Assembly (NCBI RefSeq): GCF_900105165.1
Contig: NZ_LT629740.1
Span: 992,001-1,056,000 of the forward strand
DNA length: 64,000 bases
Direction of reading: 5' to 3'
Source of the DNA: Mucilaginibacter mallensis
Lineage (GTDB): Bacteria; Bacteroidota; Bacteroidia; Sphingobacteriales; Sphingobacteriaceae
Shown: positions 34,930 through 43,180 of the stretch, one piece after another
How the letters are laid out: every line of letters starts with the position of its first letter
Numbering within the stretch: the first letter of the stretch is position 1
Program-made: the position numbers and the translations under genes
The notes under the pieces: generated by a model
What the model was told of the DNA's origin: nothing
Seen by the model: only the letters and a program-made list of their open reading frames with translations
Databases searched by the model: none

Positions 34930-36018
34930 ATGCCACATCTATTTTCCCCACTAAAAATAAAGAACATTGAATTAAGGAACCGTATTGCTGTATCGCCCAT
35001 GTGCGAGTATTCCAGCGAGGATGGTTTTGCTAACGATTGGCACTTAGTGCATTTAGGCAGCAGGGCAGTTGGCGGTGCCGGATTAATTATTACCGAAGCA
35101 ACAGCCGTATCGCCCGAGGGCAGGATCTCGCCCGGCGATCTGGGGATTTATAAGGATGAGCATATTGAAAAACTAAAACAGATCACCGGTTTTATACATG
35201 CGCATGGCGCTGTTGCCGGTGTGCAACTGGTCCATGCTGGTAGAAAGGCCAGTCACCAAAGACCATGGGAGGGAGGTGCGCAAATACATTCCACAGCACC
35301 GGGCGGATGGAAGTCTGTTGCCCCAAGCGCTGTGCCTTTTACAGATGCCGAGGAAGCACCGCTGGCGCTGGATAAAGCAGGCATTGAAAAAGTTAAAGCT
35401 GATTTTAAAGTTGCGGCAGGAAGGGCCCTGAAAGCAGGTTTTAAAGTGATAGAGCTGCATGGCGCGCATGGTTATCTGATCCATGAATTTTTATCGCCAA
35501 TAAGTAATAAACGTACAGATGAATATGGCGGTTCATTTGAAAACAGGATCAGGTTTTTGTTAGAGTTGTTAGCAGCTGTTAAGGAAGTTTGGCCCGGGGA
35601 TAATCTTTTGTTTGTAAGGATCTCAGCAAGCGACTGGACGGAAGGCGGCTGGACAAGCAGTGATTCCGTAGCCTTAGCCGAAATATTAAAAAATAAAGGC
35701 ATCGACCTGATTGATTGCTCGTCTGGCGGTAACGTAGCTGCTGCAAAAATCCCTGTTGGCCCGGGTTACCAGGTGCAGTTTTCCGAAGCAGTACGTACAA
35801 CGGGTATATTAACAGGCGCGGTAGGTTTAATAACCGAGCCCCTGCAAGCCGACAGTATTATACAGAACGGCCACGCCGATATAGTGTTCCTGGCCCGTGA
35901 AATGCTGCGCGACCCATATTTCCCGCTCCGTGCTGCGCACGAGCTTGGTCATGAAGTGAAATGGCCGGTGCAATATGAGCGCGCTAAGTGGCAGGCCCCC
36001 CGGCCCCCGAAAGGGTGA
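34930..36018 (+). CDS. namA: NADPH dehydrogenase, old yellow enzyme family (YqjM-like)
   Basis: A 362 aa FMN-dependent ene-reductase of the thermophilic-like YqjM class. Diagnostic residues are Cys25 and Tyr27 in SPMCEYSSEDG (YqjM Cys26/Tyr28), GGAGLIITEATAVSPEGR, VQLVHAGRKAS, the substrate-binding His pair in ELHGAHGYLIHEFLSPISN, and the FMN phosphate site near GAVGLI and DIVFLAREMLRDP. It reduces activated C=C bonds of enones and may detoxify electrophiles. The last eight residues, QAPRPPKG, come from a CCCCCCGGCCCCCGAAAGGG repeat that overlaps the stop codon. Family members normally end near YERAKW. Confidence 0.94.
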   Translation: MPHLFSPLKIKNIELRNRIAVSPMCEYSSEDGFANDWHLVHLGSRAVGGAGLIITEATAVSPEGRISPGDLGIYKDEHIEKLKQITGFIHAHGAVAGVQLVHAGRKASHQRPWEGGAQIHSTAPGGWKSVAPSAVPFTDAEEAPLALDKAGIEKVKADFKVAAGRALKAGFKVIELHGAHGYLIHEFLSPISNKRTDEYGGSFENRIRFLLELLAAVKEVWPGDNLLFVRISASDWTEGGWTSSDSVALAEILKNKGIDLIDCSSGGNVAAAKIPVGPGYQVQFSEAVRTTGILTGAVGLITEPLQADSIIQNGHADIVFLAREMLRDPYFPLRAAHELGHEVKWPVQYERAKWQAPRPPKG

Positions 36019-36044
36019 GCAAAAAGGCAAAGTTAAATTTTCCT

Positions 36045-36482
36045 AACCCTCTTTGCCGCTTGCGGCAGAGAGGGTCGACGAGTGAAACGAAGTCGGGGTG
36101 AGTCGGCGGAGCGCGTCGAAGTTTTACCCCACCCCGGCCTTCCCCTAAGCTTAGGGGAAGGTGTCGACGAAGGAGACGGAGGGGGTAAAATAACGGAGCG
36201 CGTCGAAGTTCCGCGTTAGTGATAGCAGCGGATACCGGCCTCGCGCCTAAGGCCTGTGCAGTATGAGTGGATAGCACGGCCGCAGGCAACGCCCAAAATA
36301 TCTGAACCCGAATTTTATGAATGTTTCGAATGAACAGAATTCTAAAAATTCATTAATTCATAAAATTCGGGTTCAGATATTTGGCCTACAAGTCAAGAGT
36401 AGCTTCAACGCGCTCCGCCGACTCACCCGGTCGTTGCTTCGCTCGACCACCCTCTCTTCGCCTGCGGCGGAAAGAGGGTTTT
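36045..36482. repeat. Composite repeat: R1 copy d (+), R3, inverted R1 fragment
   Basis: R1d spans 36045-36296 and contains an 85-90 bp insertion (ACCCCACCCCGGCCTTCCCC ... GGAGGGGGTAAAATAACGGA) that duplicates the GGAGCGCGTCGAAG word. R3 follows at 36301-36376 with a perfect 22 bp stem (36301-36322 against 36355-36376). An inverted R1 fragment at about 36403-36482 ends in CCCTCTCTTCGCC...GAAAGAGGGTT. The same order occurs at 10197-10548. 36483-36584 is AT-rich and should carry the osmC promoter. Confidence 0.85.
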
Positions 36483-36584
36483 AGAAAAGTTTATACAAAG
36501 AACATCTATACAATATAGATATTAATGATATATACCTATTGAACAAAACACTAATTTTACCGTTATAAAACTTAAAACATAACC

Positions 36585-37004
36585 ATGAAACGTACAGCAA
36601 AAGCACATTGGAACGGTACCTTACAAGAAGGTAAAGGCGAAATAAGCACTCAAAGCACCGTACTTAACAATACCAACTATTCATTTAAAACCCGTTTTGC
36701 CGATGGGATAGGCACTAATCCAGAAGAACTGATAGCTGCTGCGCATGCAGGCTGCTTTACCATGGCGGTTGGTGCTGCTTTAACACAGGCTGGCTTTACC
36801 CCGGGCGACTTAACCACCGACGCGGTGTTAGACCTGGATATGGCTGCGCTAAGCATCACTGCTATTCATTTGTCATTGGTTGGTTCAGCAATTGAAGGTG
36901 TATCAGCTGATAAGTTCAAAGAAATTGCCGAAGGCGCGAAAGCTAATTGTATCATCTCAAAAGCACTGAACGTGCCTATTACTTTAGATATTCAATACCA
37001 ATAA
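36585..37004 (+). CDS. OsmC-family peroxidase
   Basis: A 139 aa thiol-dependent peroxidase that reduces organic hydroperoxides. The two redox cysteines are Cys57 (AAAHAGCFTMA) and Cys122 (GAKANCIISKAL). Arg37 and Glu47/48 (NPEELIAAAH) complete the OsmC active site. The length fits the OsmC subgroup (Ohr proteins share the fold but differ around the first cysteine). It is monocistronic, with a strong terminator 59 bp after the stop codon. Stress induction is usual for the family but is not shown by the sequence here. Confidence 0.93.
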   Translation: MKRTAKAHWNGTLQEGKGEISTQSTVLNNTNYSFKTRFADGIGTNPEELIAAAHAGCFTMAVGAALTQAGFTPGDLTTDAVLDLDMAALSITAIHLSLVGSAIEGVSADKFKEIAEGAKANCIISKALNVPITLDIQYQ

Positions 37005-37062
37005 TTTAGTATTAAGTAGCTAGTATCAGGTATAAAGATTTTTCCTGGACTTGAATTGCAAG

Positions 37063-37092
37063 AGCCCTGCAGATAATTTCTGCAGGGCTTTT
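37063..37092 (+). terminator. Intrinsic terminator of the osmC gene
   Basis: Perfect 11 bp stem AGCCCTGCAGA / TCTGCAGGGCT with loop TAATT and TTTTG following. Confidence 0.93.
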
Positions 37093-37161
37093 GTACTTTA
37101 TGCTGATTGCTATTGTAAATACTTATATATTTATAGTATTAACATTAAACCTCTCATTATC

Positions 37162-38541
37162 ATGGTCTTTAAAAGTATTAAACATTGTGTATTAATTGTT
37201 GCAGGCCTATTATTTACAACGAGCGCCTTTGCCCAGTTGCGCCTGCCCGATGGTTATTTTTGGAAACAACTACCCAACGGATTACAGGTAGTTGTTATTG
37301 AAAACAGCAAAGTACCACTAGCTACCATCCAGATAGCGGTAAAAAATGGCTCCTTTACCGAAGATTCGGTGTATAATGGCCTGTCGCATATGTTTGAGCA
37401 TATGTTTTTTAAGGCTAATAAGGATTACCCTACCCAGGCGCAGTTTTTAAAACGCACGCAGGAACTCGGTGCCATTTGGAATGGTACAACAGGTTACGAG
37501 CGTGTAAATTACTTTTTTACGTTTGATACGGATAGTTTGAACGCGGGCCTTAAATTTTTGAACGCGGCTATCCGCTTCCCGATCTATCGTATAGAGGATA
37601 TGGAAAAGGAGCGAAAGGTTGTTGACGGCGAGTTTCAGCGTGCAGAAAGTGACCCGGGTTTTCAGCTTGATTTTGAGGTGGAGAAAAGAGTTTGGGGCGA
37701 CCTGTTCACCCGCAAAAACCCTATCGGCATACATGATATCATCAACACGGCCACGCCCGAGAAAATGATGGTGATCAAGAATAAATACTATTTCCCTAAC
37801 AATAGCCTGCTTATTATTTGCGGCGATGTGCACCATGAAAGCGCATTTACAATGGCCGAAAATATCTTCGGCGATTGGGCAAGCAGCGGGTCTGATCCTA
37901 TTTTAAAATATCCAATACCGCCGTTTAAGCCGCTGGTGAAAAGTGATTTTTTTGTAAAGGAATCAACCATTGCCAAAACCCCGTACATGATGTTTGAATG
38001 GCAGGGGCCATCATACGCAACCGACTCGGCTTCAACCATAGCAGCCGATGTTTTTTCGACCATTGTGAGTTTAAACTCATCAAAATTACAGCAGGCACTG
38101 GTTGATAAGGGGCTGGCAACCAATGTAAGTGTTAGTTATGAAACTTGTAAATACACTGGTCCGGTACAAATATTTGTTGTGCCTAACCCTAATAAGCTAA
38201 AGGAATGCTATGCCGAATTAACGAACCAGATCAGCATGTTTGACAACCCGGATTATTATACCGATGACCAGTTGAAAGATGCCAAAGGCATATTGCTGCG
38301 TAATGATATCAGGGCTAAGGAAAAACCATCATCGCTGGCAAGTCAGTTAAGTTTTATGTGGTGCAGCACATCCCTTAATTATTATACCGATAATACCGAC
38401 GACTACCAGAAAGTAACCCGTGCCGATATTAAAAGATACCTGGAGACTTATCTTATAAATAAACCATTGGTTGGTGGTATGATCATATCCCCCGATTTAA
38501 ATAAAACAGTTAATGCTGCCTCGTTTTTTGCAGCTAAGTAA
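37162..38541 (+). CDS. M16 family zinc peptidase, catalytic subunit (pair 1)
   Basis: A 459 aa exported protein with a signal peptide at 1-24 ending SAFAQ. It has the inverted zinc motif His76-Met-Phe-Glu79-His80 (GLSHMFEHMFF), with the third ligand Glu157 in VVDGEFQRAES, 77 residues further on as in the family. Two M16 domains are present (about 35-250 and 255-455). The usual substrate-binding Arg/Tyr pair of the C-terminal domain is missing, since that region reads LNSSKLQQALVDKGLATN. This is typical of the catalytic half of two-subunit M16B peptidases. I start at the ATG at 37162, because the longer frame (from 37051) begins before a proper signal peptide. The partner gene follows after 15 bp. 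Confidence 0.94.
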   Translation: MVFKSIKHCVLIVAGLLFTTSAFAQLRLPDGYFWKQLPNGLQVVVIENSKVPLATIQIAVKNGSFTEDSVYNGLSHMFEHMFFKANKDYPTQAQFLKRTQELGAIWNGTTGYERVNYFFTFDTDSLNAGLKFLNAAIRFPIYRIEDMEKERKVVDGEFQRAESDPGFQLDFEVEKRVWGDLFTRKNPIGIHDIINTATPEKMMVIKNKYYFPNNSLLIICGDVHHESAFTMAENIFGDWASSGSDPILKYPIPPFKPLVKSDFFVKESTIAKTPYMMFEWQGPSYATDSASTIAADVFSTIVSLNSSKLQQALVDKGLATNVSVSYETCKYTGPVQIFVVPNPNKLKECYAELTNQISMFDNPDYYTDDQLKDAKGILLRNDIRAKEKPSSLASQLSFMWCSTSLNYYTDNTDDYQKVTRADIKRYLETYLINKPLVGGMIISPDLNKTVNAASFFAAK

Positions 38542-38556
38542 TTTAAGCCCATATCA

Positions 38557-39894
38557 ATGATGAAAAAGTATATATACACGCTTCTTTTTGCAGTTGCAAT
38601 AGGGGGCACAAAACCGGCGCTGGCACAGCATGCCGCGTATGATATGATTGTTGATGGCGTAAAGGTAATTGTGCAGCCCAGCGGCAATAGCATTGTTGAG
38701 ATACAAACCGTTTTGCGGGGTGGTGTACAAAATTACCCTGCCAGTAAAATGGGCATTGAATCAATGGCTATGCGGGGGCTTACAGAGTGCGGCACGCTTA
38801 AGCACGATAAGAACAGCTTTAAAAATATTTTGGATAAGATTAATGCATCTATATACGGTTATACCAATAAGGATTATTCGGTTATAAGCATGAGCTGTAT
38901 AAAAAGCGATTTTGATATTGCCTGGCCGCTATATGCTGAAGCAATTACCGAACCTAAATTTGATGCTGCCGAATTCGCGCGCATTAAGCAGGATGCCATA
39001 AATGATTTGAAAGAACAGGAGTCGCAGCCTGATGAGTCGATAGATAAAATGGCGAACAAGGTAGCATTTGAGGGCCGTGATTTTGCCAAAGAACCCGAAG
39101 GTACGCCTGAAATTATCAATAGCTTAACGGCAGAGGAAACCAAGGCGTTTTATAATTCCATTCTAACTCGCTCCAGGATGCTGGTAGTGGTAGTTGGTGA
39201 TCTGGATAGTTCGCTTATACAAACCCGGGTAAAAATAATGCTTGATGGTATAAAGAAGGGCACTCCGGTTGAGATGAAGAAATCCTTCTTCAGGGTTTAT
39301 AATAACTCGTTCAAGGCGGAGCCAAAGGATCTGGCTACCAATTATATTGAGGGGGTAACCAGCGGCCCCTTAGTTGATGCCCCTGATTTTGACGCCTTCA
39401 ACATGGCTATGCAGATATTTTACGACAGGCATTTCCTGAACATCCGCACCAATAATGGCCTTTCCTACGCGCCCGAAACGTGGTTTGATGTGGGGGCCAT
39501 ATCAGTAGCCAAATTCATTGTATCAACCACTATGCCCAATAAATACATAGCTGTTTTTAATAAACTGGTTGATAGCACTAAGTCTCATGGCTTTAATGCA
39601 TCGGAACTGGCAAATATGAAGGTTACCTACCTTACCGGCTTTTACTATAAAAATGAAACCAATTATGCCCAGGCATCATCAATTGTGAGTAATGAAGTGA
39701 TGCATGGCGATTGGAAAAGATCATTAACTTATATGACCAACATTAAGAAATTAACCGTTGCCGATATAAATAACGCCTTTAATAAATACATAGGCAACAT
39801 TGTTTGGGTTTACCAGGGCGATCCTAAAAAAGTTGACCCCATATTGTATAAAAACGGCACCTCGCACGTGGGTGATAACCCAGTTAGTAACTAA
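38557..39894 (+). CDS. M16 family protein, non-catalytic subunit (pair 1)
   Basis: A 445 aa protein with a signal peptide to about residue 24 (PALAQ). It has the M16 fold, but the HxxEH position reads GIESMAMRGLTECGT, so it cannot bind the catalytic zinc. It does keep the Arg/Tyr pair in HFLNIRTNNGLSYAPE, which in M16B complexes grips the substrate C-terminus. It should therefore complete the active chamber with the preceding protein in the periplasm. The ending IVWVYQGDPKKVDP is shared word for word with the copy at 41509. Confidence 0.92.
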   Translation: MMKKYIYTLLFAVAIGGTKPALAQHAAYDMIVDGVKVIVQPSGNSIVEIQTVLRGGVQNYPASKMGIESMAMRGLTECGTLKHDKNSFKNILDKINASIYGYTNKDYSVISMSCIKSDFDIAWPLYAEAITEPKFDAAEFARIKQDAINDLKEQESQPDESIDKMANKVAFEGRDFAKEPEGTPEIINSLTAEETKAFYNSILTRSRMLVVVVGDLDSSLIQTRVKIMLDGIKKGTPVEMKKSFFRVYNNSFKAEPKDLATNYIEGVTSGPLVDAPDFDAFNMAMQIFYDRHFLNIRTNNGLSYAPETWFDVGAISVAKFIVSTTMPNKYIAVFNKLVDSTKSHGFNASELANMKVTYLTGFYYKNETNYAQASSIVSNEVMHGDWKRSLTYMTNIKKLTVADINNAFNKYIGNIVWVYQGDPKKVDPILYKNGTSHVGDNPVSN

Positions 39895-40111
39895 TGCCTG
39901 TAGATGAGATTATTGAAAAATAATACTGTTGAATTGTAACAAGCAGGGTAGCTATAAAGTCTTATATCTGCCCTGCTTTATCATAATGATATAACTACTT
40001 GTAAGTTATTATTTTATCTTGTTAAGGTGTGTTAATAAAATTCATGAAGTATTATCTTTTTAAGAAATACTGAATATATTTAGGCAATTGTAATCAAACC
40101 CAATTCATTAT
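39895..40111. other. Spacer between the two M16 gene pairs
   Basis: Contains the 8 bp inverted repeat AAGCAGGG / CCCTGCTT (39941-39978, long loop, weak T-run), a possible weak terminator, and then AT-rich sequence with TATATTTA near 40075 as a candidate -7 box for the second pair. Confidence 0.45.
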
Positions 40112-41491
40112 ATGATCTCTAAAATTATCAAATCTATCACATTAAGCGTTGCAGGGCTGTTACTGGCCGCGGGTTCTTTTGCCCAGGTGCGGCTACCACA
40201 AGGTTATTATTGGAAACAATTGCCAAATGGCCTCCAGGTTGTTGTTATTGAGAATAGCAAAGTTCCGCTGGCTACAATTGAAATTGCTGTTAAAAATGGC
40301 TCATTTACTGAAGATTCAGTTTATAACGGCCTCTCTCACTTGTTCGAGCATATGTTTTTTAAGGCGAACAAGGATTATCCTACACAAGCACAATTTTTAA
40401 AACGCACACAGGAACTGGGCGCCATATGGAACGGTACTACAGGCGATGAGCGTGTAAATTACTTTTTTACATTCGACAGGGACAGCCTTAAACAAGGCCT
40501 TAAATTCCTGAATGCCGCTATCCGTTTTCCGATCTACCGTATAGAAGATATGAAAAAGGAAAGGGTAGTGGTTGACGGTGAGTTTCAGCGTGCTGAAAGC
40601 AGCCCGGGTTTCCAGCTTGATTTTGAGGTGCGAAAACGCCTGTGGACAGATCAGTTCACCCGTAAAAACCCTATTGGGATACATGATATCATCAATACCG
40701 CCACTCCTGAAAAAATGATGGTGATCAAAAACAAATATTATTTCCCTAATAACAGCTTGCTAACCATTTGCGGCGATGTAAAACACGACGAAGCATTTGC
40801 CCTGGCTGAAAAAGTATTTGGCGATTGGGAAAGCAGCGGTTCAGACCCGATAGCAAAATACCCTATCCCTCCGTTTAAGCCATTAACCCAAAGCAATTAC
40901 TTTGTAAAGGAATCAACCATTGCGCAAACACCTTTTATGGATTTTGCATGGCAAGGACCTGCTTATGGAACCGATTCGGCTTCAACCATAGCCGCTGATG
41001 TTTTCTCAACCATAGTTGGCTTAAACTCATCAAAACTGCATCAGGCATTAATTGACAAAGGATTGGCAAGCGATATAAGCTTTAATTACCAAACCAGCAG
41101 ATACGTTGGTCCGATAGAAATATTTGTGGTACCTAACCCTAATAAAGTAAAAGAGTGCTATGATGAGCTAATACATCAGTTGAGCATTATGAATGATCCT
41201 GACTACTACACCGATGCCCAGTTAGCTGATGCCAAAGGTATATTGTTACGTAATGACAGGTATGCTAAGGAAAAACCATCATCATTGCCAAGCCAGGTAA
41301 GTTATGCATGGGCAAGTACATCATTAAATTATTATACCGATAATACGGATGACTACCAGAAAGTGACCAGGGCCGATATAAAGAAATACCTTGGAACCTA
41401 TTTGGTTGGCAAGCCATATGTTGCCGGCATGATCATTAGCCCTGATATGAACAAAACTATTAACGCAGCTTCATTTTTTGTAGCCAAATAA
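40112..41491 (+). CDS. M16 family zinc peptidase, catalytic subunit (pair 2)
   Basis: 459 aa, the same length as and collinear with the protein at 37162. Signal peptide to GSFAQ, zinc motif His76-Leu-Phe-Glu79-His80, third ligand Glu157, and long identical blocks (FTRKNPIGIHDIINTATPEK). Differences cluster in the signal peptide and in surface positions of the C-terminal domain. It arose by tandem duplication of the two-gene unit. As in pair 1, the Arg/Tyr pair is absent. The partner follows after 17 bp. Confidence 0.94.
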   Translation: MISKIIKSITLSVAGLLLAAGSFAQVRLPQGYYWKQLPNGLQVVVIENSKVPLATIEIAVKNGSFTEDSVYNGLSHLFEHMFFKANKDYPTQAQFLKRTQELGAIWNGTTGDERVNYFFTFDRDSLKQGLKFLNAAIRFPIYRIEDMKKERVVVDGEFQRAESSPGFQLDFEVRKRLWTDQFTRKNPIGIHDIINTATPEKMMVIKNKYYFPNNSLLTICGDVKHDEAFALAEKVFGDWESSGSDPIAKYPIPPFKPLTQSNYFVKESTIAQTPFMDFAWQGPAYGTDSASTIAADVFSTIVGLNSSKLHQALIDKGLASDISFNYQTSRYVGPIEIFVVPNPNKVKECYDELIHQLSIMNDPDYYTDAQLADAKGILLRNDRYAKEKPSSLPSQVSYAWASTSLNYYTDNTDDYQKVTRADIKKYLGTYLVGKPYVAGMIISPDMNKTINAASFFVAK

Positions 41492-41508
41492 ATTTAAATT
41501 TTATCACA

Positions 41509-42840
41509 ATGAAAAAATATATATACAGCCTGCTGATTGTAACAGCACTTGGGAGCGTAAAACCGGCGCTGGCCCAGCATGCGGCTTATGAAACTATAGT
41601 TGATGGCGTTAAGGTAATAGTACAGCCCAGCGGTAATGATATTGTAGAGATACAAACCGTATTACGTGGCGGTGTGGCAAATTATCCCGCTGATAAAATG
41701 GGGATTGAATCAATGGCGATGCAGGCATTATCAGAATGCGGCACCCTGAAACATGACAAAAACAGCTTTAAGGACGCGCTTGACAGGGTTAACGCATCGG
41801 TTTATGGTTATGCAGGCAAGGATTATTCAGTTATTGCCATGAGCTGCGTAAAGCCTGATTTTGATGCCGTTTGGCCTTTATATAACGAGGCTATAACCAT
41901 ACCTAAGTTTGATACTACCGAATTTTCGCGTATTAAACAGGATGCTATCACCAATTTAAGAGCCAGGGAATCTCAGCCGGATGCTTCTATTGAAAAAATG
42001 GCTGTAAAAGTTGCCTTTGCTGGCCGCGATTACGCTAAGGACCCAAATGGTACATCCGAAATATTGAGCAAATTAACTGCCGCCGAAACAAAAGCTTACT
42101 ACAACTCTATCCTTACCCGCTCACGCATGGTAATAGTGGTTGTTGCCGACCTGGATAGAGCTACCATTGAAGCAAGAGTGAAAACAATGCTTGATGGCAT
42201 TAAGAAAGGTACGCCAGTTGAAATCAAGAATTCATTTTTCAGGGTGTATAACAACAGCTTTAACGCTGAGGCGAAGGACCTGGCTACCAATTATGTTGAA
42301 GGTATAACCAGCGGCCCTACATTGGATGCCCCTGATTTTTACGCTTTCACCATGGCTATGCGCGTGTTTTACGACAGGCATTTCCTGGATATCCGTACCA
42401 ACAACGGTCTTTCATATGCGCCGCAGGTGTCTTTCAGCCAGGGATCGCTTAGCTTTACCCGGATAAAGGTATCAACCACTATGCCTAATAAATACATCAG
42501 GGTGTTTGATAAGCTGGTAGATAGTACTAAGAAACACGGTTTTACCGCTGCTGAATTAGCGGATATGAAGGTTACCTTCCTGACTGGTTTCTACTATAAA
42601 AATGAAACCAATGCAGCACAAGCCAGCTCAATAGTAGCAAACGAGGTATTGCACGGCGACTGGAAACGTTCATTAAATTTAATGAACGATATTAAAAAAG
42701 TAACCCTGCAGGATATGAACAACGCCTTTAATAAATACATTGGCAACATTGTTTGGGTTTACCAGGGCGACCCTAAAAAGGTTGATCCGCTGCTATATAA
42801 AAACGGCACATTGAATAATGATAACCCGGTGAGCAATTAA
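41509..42840 (+). CDS. M16 family protein, non-catalytic subunit (pair 2)
   Basis: 443 aa, the paralogue of 38557. Signal peptide ends PALAQ. The zinc motif is replaced (GIESMAMQALSECGT), while the Arg/Tyr pair remains (LDIRTNNGLSYAPQ). The two non-catalytic proteins differ most at the loop around 300-320 (WFDVGAISVAKF versus SFSQGSLSFTRI), close to the Arg/Tyr site, so the pairs may differ in substrate preference. The stop codon abuts the left arm of a 35 bp inverted repeat. Confidence 0.92.
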   Translation: MKKYIYSLLIVTALGSVKPALAQHAAYETIVDGVKVIVQPSGNDIVEIQTVLRGGVANYPADKMGIESMAMQALSECGTLKHDKNSFKDALDRVNASVYGYAGKDYSVIAMSCVKPDFDAVWPLYNEAITIPKFDTTEFSRIKQDAITNLRARESQPDASIEKMAVKVAFAGRDYAKDPNGTSEILSKLTAAETKAYYNSILTRSRMVIVVVADLDRATIEARVKTMLDGIKKGTPVEIKNSFFRVYNNSFNAEAKDLATNYVEGITSGPTLDAPDFYAFTMAMRVFYDRHFLDIRTNNGLSYAPQVSFSQGSLSFTRIKVSTTMPNKYIRVFDKLVDSTKKHGFTAAELADMKVTFLTGFYYKNETNAAQASSIVANEVLHGDWKRSLNLMNDIKKVTLQDMNNAFNKYIGNIVWVYQGDPKKVDPLLYKNGTLNNDNPVSN

Positions 42841-42906
42841 GTTCATTGGTTCACTGGTTCATTAGTTCATTGGTTGTATGATGGACAAATGATGGACAAC
42901 TTGATA

Positions 42907-42940
42907 AAAAGGTTCGGAGTTAATTTCCGAACCTTTTTTT
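42907..42940 (+). terminator. Terminator of the M16 pair 2 genes
   Basis: Stem GGTTCGGA / TCCGAACC (42911-42918 / 42926-42933), extended by A-T pairs, followed by T7. Confidence 0.9.
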
Positions 42941-43100
42941 GTTTTGCAGTTAAGAGCCAAGCCTTGCGCGATTCCTTCCTTGGGGAAGGGAAGGTAGGGG
43001 TTTAGTACGATAGATTTAATGCGATAGCTTTGATGGCGCAGAAACCCCTCCCTGCCACCACACTGTCAACCGCACCCCTCCCAGGGGAGGGGATTTAAAA

Positions 43101-43130
43101 AGAAAAGGTCTGAGATAATTCTCAGACCTT
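43101..43130 (-). terminator. Terminator of glyS
   Basis: Perfect 10 bp stem AAGGTCTGAG / CTCAGACCTT with a 6 nt loop, followed on the minus strand by TTCTTTTT. Confidence 0.88.
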
Positions 43131-43180
43131 ATAAGTATCAAAGCGGTACCAATGAACTAATGAACCAGTGAACCAATGAA

